From NCBI RefSeq assembly GCF_026342435.1, contig NZ_JAPEMT010000002.1, positions 1 through 64,000 on the forward strand: DNA of 64,000 nt. Reading direction: 5' to 3'. How positions within the stretch are numbered: position 1 is the stretch's first letter; each line of letters opens with the position of its first letter. Shown piece by piece: positions 34,965 through 64,000 of this stretch. The DNA is from Streptomyces sp. NBC_00237. Its GTDB lineage: Bacteria; Actinomycetota; Actinomycetes; Streptomycetales; Streptomycetaceae. The notes under the pieces were generated by a model. It was not told the origin of the DNA and made no database searches. It saw only the letters and a program-made list of their open reading frames with translations. The position numbers and the translations under genes were made by a program.

Positions 34965-34968
<4 letters not shown>
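27274..34968 (-). CDS. Two-module NRPS: C-A-PCP-C-A-NMT-PCP
   Basis: The 2564-residue protein is the second subunit of the line. Module A: C (HHIASDGWS near 130), A ([14 protein letters not shown] near 630; pocket read as D-V-W-V-M-T-A-D-D), PCP (GGHSLL near 1028). Module B: C (HHIACDGWS near 1209), A (near 1703; pocket D-A-W-V-V-A-A-V-C, close to the phenylalanine code DAWTIAAICK) with an N-methyltransferase inserted after the RGHRVELGE motif ([15 protein letters not shown] near 2080), PCP (GGHSLL near 2507). There is no thioesterase, reductase or terminal C. The end ([11 protein letters not shown]) resembles a PCP-to-C linker, as if another C domain follows on a separate protein. ATG overlaps the PKS stop (ATGA). 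Confidence 0.95.
27304..31731 (-). other. NRPS module B (C-A-NMT-PCP), predicted N-methyl aromatic residue
   Basis: The pocket ([35 protein letters not shown]) differs from the canonical Phe code only at positions with T to V and I to V changes. The SAM-binding loop LEIGAGSG and the downstream NSVAQYFPD motif indicate an active N-methyltransferase embedded in the A domain. Confidence 0.65.
31761..34968 (-). other. NRPS module A (C-A-PCP), predicted basic residue, possibly Dap
   Basis: The pocket residues were picked by aligning [24 protein letters not shown] and [12 protein letters not shown] to gramicidin synthetase landmarks. Two aspartates at the last variable positions would suit a positively charged side chain. 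With sbnA/sbnB in the operon, Dap is the best guess; the code itself does not match one I can recall with certainty. Confidence 0.6.
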
Positions 34969-55861
<20,893 letters not shown>

Positions 55862-55865
<4 letters not shown>

Positions 55866-57883
55866 AGTGCCGCTCCCGTGGGCTGAGCGGCGGTCGGCTG
55901 CGCGGCTGTCGGCTGCGCGGCGCGGCGGCGGTCGGCGACCGTGCGCAGGTTCAGTACGGCCGCCGGGGGCGTGCCCATGTAACTCTCCCGATCCATGACG
56001 AACTGCTGGTTGAGGACGGCGGTCGTGAGCAGGTACACGAACGCCTGGTCCTCCTTGGTGCTGATCTCAGCGGCGGGGACGGTCATGACCTTGTTGACCA
56101 ACTTGCGGGCGAAGACGGGGTCGACGCAGTCGAGCCTGGCCAGCTCGGCGTCGGACAGGATCAGCTCCAGGTAGTCGGGCCGCTGGTCCCTGAAGACGGT
56201 GCTGCCGGGTGCCCGGTAGGGCTGTTTGGGCCGGGCCAGGCTCTGTTCGGGCAGTTCGCCGTGGAACGCCTTCCTGAGGATCGCCTTCTCCTGCGCGCCG
56301 TCGTCGTAGCGAAGGTTGACGGAGGCGGCGGCCCGTATGACGGCGGGGTCCAGGAACGGGCAGCGGTTCTCCACCCCGTGCGCCAGGCCCATCCGCTCGC
56401 CCTGGGTGGACAGCAGATAGCCGGGCAGCAGCGTCTTGTACTCCAGCCACTGCGCCTTCTGCACCGGGCTCAGCTCCCGGTAGCCGGGCGTGGCGCGCAC
56501 CAGGGCGAGCAAGTCGGCGAACGGCTCGCCCCGGTCCTTGAGCAGGCGGGTGGCGAACTTCCCGTTCTGGTAGCGCAGTTCGTGCGAGAACAGGCCCGGC
56601 AGGCGCTCGGTGGCGAACTGCTGGAAGAGCCCGGCCAGTTGGGCGCTGTGGGCGGGGCCGAAGTGGGCGAGCTCGGGGTGCAGGCCCGCGATCCCGCTCC
56701 TCCTGTCGTCCTCGGACAGCTCGTGCCAGGCCGCGCGCAGCATCGTCTCGCGGAACAGGGAGTAGCCGAGGAACGCCTCGTCGGCGCCCTCGCCGCTGAG
56801 CACGGTCTTGATCCCGGCCTCGCTCACCCGGCGCGACAGCAGGTACATCGGGACGAACGCCGTACGGAACGAGGGGACTTCGGCGTGGTAGACGGCGGCG
56901 GGGAAGGCGGCCGCCAGGTCGGCGGCCGTCACCGTGACGGCCGAGTGGCGGGTGCCCAGGTGCTCGGCCACCAGTCGCTGGCTGTCGGACTCGTCGAAGG
57001 TCCGGTCCTCGAACGCGACGGAAAAGGTGCGCACTTCGGTGTCGGACAGGTCGGTGGCGAGCTTGGTGACGATCGAGGAGTCGAGTCCGCCGCTCAGATA
57101 GACGCCGACCGGCACGTCGCTGCGCAGGCGCAGTTCGACGCTGGTGCGCAGCGTCTCGCGGACGAACGCTGCCGCGTCGGCCTCGGTCCCGGTGAACGGC
57201 GGTGCGTCCAGGGTCAGTCGCTCGTACTCGCGGAGCGTTCGACGGCCGTCGCGGATGCTCAGCCAGCTGCCCATCGGCAGCTGGCGCACGCCGGTGAACG
57301 GGGTGCGGTCGGGCAGCGGCGTCCACACCGCGAAGGTCGAGGCGAGCTCCCGGGCGTCCAGGTGGAAGCGGAAGCCGGGGAAGGCGCGGAACGCCTTCAT
57401 CTCGGAGGCGAACAGGAAGTGGCCTTCGTGCTCGGTGTAGAAGAGCGGGCGCTTGCCGTGGCGGTCGCGGGCGAGGAACAGTTCGCCCGTGGCGGCGTCA
57501 CGGATCGCGAGGGCGAAGGCCCCGTTGAAGCGCGTCAGGCAGTCGGCGCCCCACTGGATCCATGCCTGGAGCACCACTTCGGTGTCCGAGCGGGTACGGA
57601 ACGGGCGGCCGAGCGCGCGCAGTTCCTCGCGCAGCTCCACGTGGTTGTAGAGCTCGCCGTTGAAGCAGATCCAGTAGCGCTCGGACGCGTCCGGCATCGG
57701 CTGCGCGCCCGCTTCGAGGTCGACGATCGCCAGGCGGACCGTGCCCATCGCGAGGCCGTCGTCGAGGTAGTAGCCCGCCTCGTCCGGCCCTCGGTGGCCG
57801 ATCAGCGAGAGCATCGAGGTGATGACGCCCGGCGTGTCGCCGGGGGCCGCCGTGGCGGCGAGGAATCCGGCTAGCCCGCACAC
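55862..57883 (-). CDS. Asparagine-synthetase-like amidotransferase (malonamyl starter)
   Basis: The 673-residue protein has an N-terminal Ntn glutaminase domain with the catalytic Cys at position 2 (VCGLAGF), [11 protein letters not shown] and [16 protein letters not shown]. The synthetase domain has the PP-loop [18 protein letters not shown] and [14 protein letters not shown]. In glutarimide and some other polyketide pathways such an enzyme amidates malonyl-ACP to malonamyl-ACP. It overlaps the discrete ACP gene by 13 bases and the PKS gene by four, which argues for that role rather than asparagine supply. The C-terminus carries a [13 protein letters not shown] repeat of no obvious function. 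The GTG is fixed by the need for Cys 2. Confidence 0.93.
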
Positions 57884-58140
57884 GGTGCGCCCCCCTGGCC
57901 GGCGAGCTTCCGCGCCACGAACGCGTCGATGGCGTCGAGCGTGACGAGGACGTTCATCAGCACGTCCTCCTCGGAGAGGTCGATGGCGAACTCCTCCTTC
58001 AGGAAGGTCACCAACTGGACGTAGCCGAACGAGTCGATGACCCCCTCGTCGAAGAGGTTGCTCTGTGGTGTCACCTCGGTGCCGAATTCCACGAGGAACC
58101 GGTCCTCGACGAACCGGGTGATGAGCTCCGTCCTGTTCAT
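57871..58140 (-). CDS. Discrete acyl carrier protein
   Basis: The 89-residue ACP has the phosphopantetheine serine in DEGVIDSFGYVQL (Ser about 38) and an acidic helix II/III (DLSEEDVLMNVLVTLDAIDAF). The ATG at 58140 overlaps the stop of the acyltransferase gene (ATGA), and its own end overlaps the amidotransferase start. It is the likely carrier on which malonyl is amidated before transfer to KS1. Confidence 0.93.
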   Translation of the reverse strand: MNRTELITRFVEDRFLVEFGTEVTPQSNLFDEGVIDSFGYVQLVTFLKEEFAIDLSEEDVLMNVLVTLDAIDAFVARKLAGQGGAPCAG

Positions 58141-59036
58141 GCCTGGTGCCTCGCTTCGTCGGGCCGGGTTGCGTCGGGCCGGGTGGGGGCGGTGGCGGCA
58201 CGGATGTGCTCCACCATGCGCAGCAGGGCTTTTCCGCCCAGCTCCTCGCACTCTGTTCGGGGGTCGATGGCCAGCAGGTGACGGACGCTGTCCGTCCACC
58301 GCACCGGCTCGACGAGTTGGTCGCACAGCAGCCGCACGGTCTCCTCCGGCCGGTAGGGGCGTCCGGTGACGTTGGCGATCACCGGGGTCGTGGGCGCACG
58401 GAAGTCGACGTCCGCCAGGAACGCCTCGAACTCGGCGCGGGCGGGGGCCATGTGGCGGGAGTGGAAGGGTCCGCTGACGCGCAGCGGCGCGAAGCGGATC
58501 TGGTGCCGTTCCAGGGCGGCGTGGGCGGCGGGCAGTACGTCGAGCGGCCCGGCGATGACGATCTGGGCGTCGGTGTTGAAGCCCGCGATGTCGATGCCTT
58601 CGACGCCGTCCGCCGCGAAGATCTCCGCGAGGCGTTCGGCCGGGGTATCCCTGACCGCGGTCATCCCGCCGCCGGATGCCTGTGCCATCAGTTCGGCGCG
58701 CTTCTTGACCAGGCGCAGCCCCGTGGCGAAGTCGAAGACCTCGGCCGCCAGCAGTGCGTTGTACTCGCCGATGCTGTGGCCCAGGTAGTGGTCAGCGGGC
58801 CGTTCCTCGCGGCGGGTGCGCTCGAACAGCTGGAGCGCCTGCACCGTGTAGAGGGCGGGCTGCGTGTAGCGGGTGCTGGCCAGCAGGCCGTCGGGGTCGT
58901 CGCGGCAGAGCGCCACGAGGTCGTAACCCAGCATGTCGCAGGCGAACTGCGTGAGCCCCGGATAGCGGCCGAAGAGGTCCGCCCCCATGCCTCGGAACTG
59001 CGCCCCCTGACCGGGGAAGAGAATCGCGAACACCAT
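58137..59036 (-). CDS. Discrete trans-acting acyltransferase, malonyl type
   Basis: The 299-residue AT has LFPGQGAQFRGMG, the nucleophile elbow GHSIGEY (Ser 88), MAQASGGGM and the malonyl-type GPFHSRHM (His 192). This is the standalone AT expected for an AT-less PKS, loading all PKS ACPs and the discrete ACP. It is the first gene of the leftward operon and is divergent from the SARP regulator across 266 bases. Confidence 0.95.
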   Translation of the reverse strand: MVFAILFPGQGAQFRGMGADLFGRYPGLTQFACDMLGYDLVALCRDDPDGLLASTRYTQPALYTVQALQLFERTRREERPADHYLGHSIGEYNALLAAEVFDFATGLRLVKKRAELMAQASGGGMTAVRDTPAERLAEIFAADGVEGIDIAGFNTDAQIVIAGPLDVLPAAHAALERHQIRFAPLRVSGPFHSRHMAPARAEFEAFLADVDFRAPTTPVIANVTGRPYRPEETVRLLCDQLVEPVRWTDSVRHLLAIDPRTECEELGGKALLRMVEHIRAATAPTRPDATRPDEARHQA

Positions 59037-59302
59037 GATGTACGTCTCTCAGCTCGATCTCCGCAGTCGTGCGCGCTGCGGCCGCCGCCGATCGGTACCG
59101 GCTGGGGATCAATGTCGTGGAACCCGATCAACGCCGGATCTTCAACCGCTCCGCACGGCCCCGGGACGCGCCGGGTGAGCTCTGTGAGGGGTCGCGCGAG
59201 CGCATGAGAAGATCCGCGAAAGCGTTCGACGTGATCATCGAACGCAGGGGGATGGGGGCAGTCGCTGGACATGCCCTTGGCGTTACGTGGAGGAAAAGCG
59301 CG
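59037..59302. promoter_or_regulatory. Divergent promoter region of the biosynthetic operon and SARP gene
   Basis: The only divergent gap inside the cluster. It contains CGTTCGA (59223-59229) and TCGAACG (59238-59244), perfect arms around CGTGATCA, and loosely repeated GATCTTCAACCGC / GATCCGCGAAAGC segments. Both the SARP and the AT-ACP-amidotransferase-PKS-NRPS operon probably start here. SARP proteins usually bind direct heptamers; I cannot fix them confidently by eye. Confidence 0.6.
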
Positions 59303-62300
59303 ATGGAAAATGACATTTCCTTCCGGGTGTTGGGGACCGTGCAGCTCTGCCAGAACGACCGCTGGCAGCGCGCGGGGTCCCCGCAGCAGCAGGCGGTGCT
59401 CGCCGTGCTGCTGCTGCGGGCGGGCCGCATGGTCACCGCCGACAGGCTGGTGGACGCCGTGTGGGGCGACGACCCTCCGTCGAGCGTGATCGCCGTACTG
59501 CGCACCAATGTGTGGCGGCTGCGGCAGCGGCTGGACAAGGGGCGTACCGGCGAGGGCCTGTTGGCATCGGTGGGCGACGGTTACCGGCTCGACGTCCCGC
59601 CGGACTCGGTCGACGCGCTGCGCGCCGAGATGCTCGCGGCCAAGGCGGAACAGGCGCGCAGACAGGGGCTGCACGCGGAGAACCGGCAACTGCTGCGCGA
59701 CGCGCTGGCCCTGTGGCAGGGGACACCGCTGGCCGGGGTCCCGGGCCCCTTCGCGCGTCAGCAGCACGACCGCCTTGAGGAGCTGCGCTTCACCTTGGAG
59801 GAGCAGCGCTTCGAGGCCGATCTGTCCTCGGGCGACTCCGCGTCGGCCGCCGCAGGGCTGGCCTCGCTCAGCCAGGAGAGCCCGCTGCGCGAGCGGCCGT
59901 ACGCTCTGCTGATGCGGGCGCTTAGCGACGTGGGCCGGCGGGCCGACGCGCTGTCGGTGTACCAGCAGGCCCGTACGGTGCTGCGCGAGGAGCTGGGCAT
60001 CGAGCCCAGCGAGGAACTGCGTGAACTACAGGCACGCATGCTGGCGGAGGGCCCGGCGCCCGGCGCCCCGGCCCAGGCGGAGCCCGCTGCCGTCACTCCC
60101 GCCGCCGTCGAAGCGGCCGCCCCGGCCCCTGCCCCGGTCTCCGCCCCCGCCTCGGTGCCCGCCCCGGTCGTGGAGTTCCAGCCGGTTCCCGCTCAACTGC
60201 CTTCCGGGATACCGGACTTCATCGGGCGCGAGGAAGCCCTCGCGGTGCTCAGGCGGGCCCTGGACGACGGTGGCGACACCCCCGTGATCACCGCCATCGC
60301 CGGTATGGGCGGCGTCGGCAAGTCGGTGCTCGCCACCCGGTTCGCCCACCAGATCAAGGAGCGGTTCCCCGACGGGCAGCTCTACGCCGATCTGTACGGC
60401 ACGGCAGAGGACCCGGAGCACCCGAAGACCGCGCTGGACGCCTTCCTCACCGCGCTGGGCGTGCCGCGTCGCGCACTGCCCTCGGGGACCGCCGACGCGG
60501 CACGGCTGCTGCGCACCGTCCTGGCGGACCGCAGGGTGCTCGTGGTGCTCGACGACGCCCGGGACGCGGCGCAGGTCAGGCCGCTGCTGCCGGGTTCGGC
60601 CGGGTCCGCCGTGGTGATCACCAGCCGGGCGAAGCTGATCGGTCTGCCCATCAGCACCCAGCTGGACCTCGACCTGTTCACTCCGGAGGAGGCTTGGAAG
60701 CTCCTGGGCCGGGTGGCCGGGACGGAGCGGGTCGGTGTGGCGGACTCCGGCGCGGAGCGGCTGCTGAGCGCGTGCAGCCGGCTGCCGCTGGCGGTACGGA
60801 TCGCGGCGGCCCGCCTCGCGGCCCGCCCGCAGTGGTCGGTCGACCGGCTGGCCGACCGGCTGAGCGACAGTGACCGGCGGCTGGCCGAGCTGCGGATCGG
60901 CGAGCTGGCCGTCGCCAACACCTTCGAGCTCAGCCACCGGATGCTGACCTCTCCGCAGGCCAGGGCGTTCCGCCTGGTCGCCTGTGTGACCCGGGCCGCG
61001 ACCACCCTGGCCTCGGCCGCCACCCTGCTCGCGCTGCCCGAGCCCGACACCGAGGACCTGCTGGAATCGCTGGTGGACGCCGCTCTGCTGGAGTCCCCGC
61101 AGCCCGGCTCCTACCGGTTCCACGACCTGGTGCGGGAGTTCGCGGAGCAGTTGCCCGCCGAGCGGGACGACGAGCGCGTGGCGGCGCTGGAGCGGCTGCT
61201 GGAGGGCTTGCGGGGCGGCGCGTACCGGGCCTTCCAGGCCATGGTCCCCGGTGACCCGGTCGTCGACCTGCTCGCGCCCGGCTGCCGGCCGGGCCCGGCC
61301 TTCAGGGACCTGCCGGCCGCCCGCGCCTGGGTGCAGGCCGAGGTGGAGACCGCCGTGGACGCGGCCAGGACCGCCGCCCGCGACCCGATGGGCACGGACC
61401 GGCACCTCTCCGCGGCCGCCGACACGCTGGTCCTGTTCAGCCCGTTCGGCCAGGAGATCCCGTACAGCCGGCTGGCCGTCGCCGCCGAGGCGGTCGCCGA
61501 GGCCGCCGAGCGGATCAGCGCCGAGCGGACCGGTAGCGAGCGGACCGATGCCGACCGCACCGCGGGCCGGGCGCGTTTCGTCTGCGGCAACGCCGCGCTG
61601 CAGCAGCTGCACCTGGACGCCGCCGAGACGCACGCGCTGGCCGCCGAGGCGGCGCTGCGCCGGACCGGTGACTCGGCGCTGCTGCACCAGGTCCTCAACG
61701 ACCTGGGGCTGATCGCCCAGTTGCGCCGGCACTACGCGGACGCCGCCCGCCGTTACGAGGAGGCGGCCGATGTGGCGCGCGCCGCGGGGCACCGTGCCAG
61801 TGAGCTGGTGACGAGCCTGAACGCCGCGCAGGCCCGCCTCAAGGACGGCCACGCCGAGGAGGCCCGGCGGGCCGCGGCGGCCACGATCGGGCCGCTGCGT
61901 GCGCTCGGCAACGTCCCCGGGCTCGGCTTCGGACTGTATGTGCACGGTCTCGCGCTGTACGAGATGGGCCATCACGTCGAAGCGGTCTCCTCGTTCGAGG
62001 AGTGCCTGGCGATCTGTACGGAGGCCGGGTTGCGGCGGCGCGAGGCCGTCTGCCGGTCCGGGCTCGCCGACGCGCTGCGGGCGCTCGGGCAGTTCGACCG
62101 GGCGCTGTCGCTCGCGCAGCGGAGCGTCGAGCAGTGCCGCGAGCGCGGCACCGACCGCGACGGGGCCCAGGCCCTGCTGATCCTGGGCCGGGTACTGAGC
62201 GCGCTGGGCCGCCCGGCCGAGGCGGCGCAGCGCACCGAGGAGGCCCTGGCCGCGTTCCGCCGCCTGGGACTGGCCGAACTGGCCGAGGCCCAGCAGCAGT

Positions 62301-62392
62301 TGGCGGCCCTCTCGGAGGGGGAGGCGGCGCGGGCTCAGCAGCCGATGGCCGTCAGTCTCCCGGGGAGGGTCTCCCAGACCTCGGGGGTGTAG
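59303..62392 (+). CDS. Large SARP-family pathway activator (HTH-BTAD-NB-ARC-TPR)
   Basis: The 1029-residue protein starts with an OmpR-type winged helix (about 1-95: FRVLGTVQLCQNDRWQRAGSPQQQAVLAVLLL..) and a bacterial activation domain (about 100-245, ending VYQQARTVLREELGIEPSEELRELQ). A Pro/Ala linker precedes an NTPase domain with Walker A GMGGVGKS (near 334) and Walker B VLVVLDDAR (near 412). Helical TPR-like repeats fill about 750-1010. Such large SARPs switch on antibiotic clusters. GGAGGA precedes the ATG at 59303. Its last 58 bases overlap the 3' end of the convergent thioesterase gene. Confidence 0.95.
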   Translation: MENDISFRVLGTVQLCQNDRWQRAGSPQQQAVLAVLLLRAGRMVTADRLVDAVWGDDPPSSVIAVLRTNVWRLRQRLDKGRTGEGLLASVGDGYRLDVPPDSVDALRAEMLAAKAEQARRQGLHAENRQLLRDALALWQGTPLAGVPGPFARQQHDRLEELRFTLEEQRFEADLSSGDSASAAAGLASLSQESPLRERPYALLMRALSDVGRRADALSVYQQARTVLREELGIEPSEELRELQARMLAEGPAPGAPAQAEPAAVTPAAVEAAAPAPAPVSAPASVPAPVVEFQPVPAQLPSGIPDFIGREEALAVLRRALDDGGDTPVITAIAGMGGVGKSVLATRFAHQIKERFPDGQLYADLYGTAEDPEHPKTALDAFLTALGVPRRALPSGTADAARLLRTVLADRRVLVVLDDARDAAQVRPLLPGSAGSAVVITSRAKLIGLPISTQLDLDLFTPEEAWKLLGRVAGTERVGVADSGAERLLSACSRLPLAVRIAAARLAARPQWSVDRLADRLSDSDRRLAELRIGELAVANTFELSHRMLTSPQARAFRLVACVTRAATTLASAATLLALPEPDTEDLLESLVDAALLESPQPGSYRFHDLVREFAEQLPAERDDERVAALERLLEGLRGGAYRAFQAMVPGDPVVDLLAPGCRPGPAFRDLPAARAWVQAEVETAVDAARTAARDPMGTDRHLSAAADTLVLFSPFGQEIPYSRLAVAAEAVAEAAERISAERTGSERTDADRTAGRARFVCGNAALQQLHLDAAETHALAAEAALRRTGDSALLHQVLNDLGLIAQLRRHYADAARRYEEAADVARAAGHRASELVTSLNAAQARLKDGHAEEARRAAAATIGPLRALGNVPGLGFGLYVHGLALYEMGHHVEAVSSFEECLAICTEAGLRRREAVCRSGLADALRALGQFDRALSLAQRSVEQCRERGTDRDGAQALLILGRVLSALGRPAEAAQRTEEALAAFRRLGLAELAEAQQQLAALSEGEAARAQQPMAVSLPGRVSQTSGV

Positions 62393-63087
62393 AAGTGCGC
62401 GCCCGGCAGTACGTCGTGGCGGAACCCGCCGCGGGCGAGCTCGCTCCACCGCTCGCCCGCGGAGCGCGGGATCACCTCGTCCGTCTCACCGGTCAGCAGC
62501 TGTACGGGGACGCCGGTGGTGACCCCTTCCTCGTACGCGTACGAGTCCCTGACCCGGATGTCCGCGCGCATCAGCTCGACGGCCATGTCCAGGAGGTCGG
62601 GGTCGTCGAGCGCGTACTGCGGCAGGATGCCGAAGGCCCGCATCCAGGTGACGATCTCCTCGTCGGTGCAGCCCGCCCAGGGCGTGGTCGGCCACATGTC
62701 CTGCGGTGACTGACCCGGGCGGGGCGCGGCGGCGGAGGAGATGACCAGCGAGCTGGGCAGCGCGCCGCCGCGCCGCTCCAGCCGTACGGCCACGTCGAAG
62801 GCCAGCAGTCCGCCCAGGCTGTGCCCGAACAGCACGTAGGGGCGGTCCGTCTGCGTCTCCAGCGCCTCGACCACGTCCTCGGCGAGCTCGTCCCAGTCTT
62901 CGGCGAACTCCTCGCCGAAGCGGCCCTCGCGCCCCGGATAGCAGACGGCACCCAGACCGGTGTCGGACGGCAGCCGCTCGGCCCAGGGCAGATAGGCGCC
63001 GACGCCGCCGCCGCAGAAGGCGAGGCAGATCAGCTCCTGCCGTGCCTGCGGGGAGCGGTTCGGGCGGACCAGGACGGTGTCGTTCAC
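62335..63087 (-). CDS. Type II thioesterase
   Basis: The 250-residue alpha/beta hydrolase has CLAFCGGGVGAYLPWAERLP at the start, GHSLGG (Ser 90), an acid in GETDEVIP (Asp 203) and GAHFY (His 231). This is the standalone editing thioesterase seen with PKS/NRPS clusters. No thioesterase is fused to either megasynthase, so it might also take part in release, although type II enzymes normally only clear stalled chains. It starts with a GTG 38 bases after the A-PCP gene and is probably cotranscribed with it. Confidence 0.93.
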   Translation of the reverse strand: MNDTVLVRPNRSPQARQELICLAFCGGGVGAYLPWAERLPSDTGLGAVCYPGREGRFGEEFAEDWDELAEDVVEALETQTDRPYVLFGHSLGGLLAFDVAVRLERRGGALPSSLVISSAAAPRPGQSPQDMWPTTPWAGCTDEEIVTWMRAFGILPQYALDDPDLLDMAVELMRADIRVRDSYAYEEGVTTGVPVQLLTGETDEVIPRSAGERWSELARGGFRHDVLPGAHFYTPEVWETLPGRLTAIGC

Positions 63088-63124
63088 GCGGACGTCCCTC
63101 TCGGATGGGGTGCGGATGGGGTGA

Positions 63125-64000
63125 TCAGTTGTCGGCCGGTTGCGCGCGCAGCGATTCGAGGTGCGCGACCAGGTCGGCGAGGACGGGGTACCGGTAGATG
63201 TCCTTGATCGACAGGGGCAGGCCCAGGCCGTCCTTGAGCTTCTTCAGGACCCGCAGGGCCGCCAGGGACTGGCCGCCGAGCGCGAAGAAGTCGTCGTGGG
63301 GCTCGACCACCTCCTGCCGCAGGACGGTGGACCACAGCTCGGCCGTGAACGCCGCCGTGTCCTCGGCGTTCCCCGCACTTCCCGCGTTCCCTGCCGTGGG
63401 CGGCGCGTCCTCCTGCGGCTCGGGCAGGGCCGCCGTGTCGATCTTGCCGTTGGCGGTCAGCGGCATGGTCGTCAGCACGACGAACGAGGTGGGCACCATG
63501 TAGTCGGGCAGCACGTCGGCCGCGTACCGCCGCAGCCCCTGGGCGCTCGGCGGGGCCGAACCCGCCCCGGTGACGTACGCGACCAGGCGGGCGTCGGCCG
63601 CACCCGCCCCGCGCGGCACGACGTGCGCGGTCGCCACGTCCCGCGCACCCTCCAGGACCCGCTCCACCTCGCCCAGTTCGACCCGGTAGCCCCGGATCTT
63701 CGCCTGGCGGTCGCGGCGCCCGAGGAACTCCAGCGCGCCGTCCGGCCGGTGGCGCGCCCGGTCGCCCGTGGCGTACATCCGGGTGCCCGGCGGGCCGTAC
63801 GGGTCCGCGAGGAAGTGCCGCGCGGTCAGTGCCGGACGATGCAGATAGCCGTTGGCCAGCCGGGGGCCGGCGAGGAACATCTCCCCGGGCTCCCCTTCGG
63901 GCACCGGGCGCAGTTCGTCGTCCAGGACGTACAGCCGCACGCCGGGCAGCTCGCGGCCGATCGTGGGGGCGTCGCCGGTGATCCACGCGGCGGTGGCGTC
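63125..64000 (-). CDS. NRPS protein ending A-PCP (5' part outside the window)
   Basis: The visible 291 residues are the end of an adenylation domain ([66 protein letters not shown] with the catalytic Lys) and a PCP (FFALGGQSLAALR), then a stop. The pocket residues lie beyond the window edge, so its substrate cannot be read. It is the obvious candidate to charge the A-less C-PCP unit in trans or to supply the missing last module. Confidence 0.93.
   Translation of the reverse strand, partial: DATAAWITGDAPTIGRELPGVRLYVLDDELRPVPEGEPGEMFLAGPRLANGYLHRPALTARHFLADPYGPPGTRMYATGDRARHRPDGALEFLGRRDRQAKIRGYRVELGEVERVLEGARDVATAHVVPRGAGAADARLVAYVTGAGSAPPSAQGLRRYAADVLPDYMVPTSFVVLTTMPLTANGKIDTAALPEPQEDAPPTAGNAGSAGNAEDTAAFTAELWSTVLRQEVVEPHDDFFALGGQSLAALRVLKKLKDGLGLPLSIKDIYRYPVLADLVAHLESLRAQPADN

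Overview
The window is high-GC actinobacterial DNA. GTG starts, four-base stop/start overlaps, chaplin, SARP, WYL and fasciclin genes and strong third-position GC bias all point to Streptomyces or a close relative. The first 148 bases are six back-to-back palindromes, each centred on AA, beginning at base 1. That is the architecture of the end of a linear Streptomyces replicon (chromosome arm or linear plasmid), but the sequence is not the archetypal telomere as I remember it. I read the window as a left arm running inward from the physical end.

Layout. 1-1346: telomere and non-coding subtelomeric DNA with an imperfect duplication that carries a covarying hairpin, plus G-rich tandem arrays. 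1347-7502: accessory-arm genes (a coupled lipoprotein/secreted-protein pair, a small membrane protein, an HTH protein, an immunity-like protein, two broken genes and a three-gene coupled operon), studded with a dispersed repeat built on TGGTGAGTGATC. 7617-12089: an XRE regulator, two unknown proteins, a WYL regulator with a nearby inverted repeat, and a secreted protein resembling the tendamistat alpha-amylase inhibitors. 12179-17920: a decayed chaplin gene, a glycine-rich exported peptide, a fasciclin lipoprotein with a membrane sulfite-oxidase-like protein, a soluble zinc-type anti-sigma-like protein and two ferritin-like proteins. 17925-21355: a pseudogene graveyard (SDR tail, pentapeptide-type membrane protein, serine hydrolase, transposase tail). 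21352-64000: a biosynthetic gene cluster that runs out of the window.

The cluster is an AT-less (trans-AT) type I PKS joined to an NRPS. A discrete malonyl-type acyltransferase, a discrete ACP and an asparagine-synthetase-like amidotransferase overlap end to start with a 6966-residue PKS, which in turn overlaps a 2564-residue NRPS. MbtH and the SbnA/SbnB pair for L-2,3-diaminopropionate (Dap) follow on the same strand. The trio plus PKS modules KS-DH-KR-ACP, KS-(degenerate DH-like domain)-ACP, KS-KR-ACP and KS-ACP match the logic of glutarimide antibiotics (cycloheximide, streptimidone and iso-migrastatin type). A malonamyl starter would be extended, branched by Michael addition and closed to a glutarimide, then given a beta-hydroxy and a keto function. 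Module 5 (KS-DH-KR-cMT-ACP) should add an alpha-methyl enoyl unit. The chain then enters a C-PCP unit with no A domain, a C-A-PCP whose pocket suits a basic residue such as Dap, and a C-A-NMT-PCP whose pocket resembles phenylalanine. I infer a glutarimide polyketide-peptide hybrid. A large SARP regulator, a type II thioesterase and the end of an A-PCP protein lie upstream. An MFS exporter flanked by two tiny exported peptides that share the ending EWSS-x-G, and a flavin monooxygenase, lie on the other side.

No tRNA, rRNA or CRISPR array was seen. Domain boundaries are read by eye from motifs and are good to a few tens of residues.
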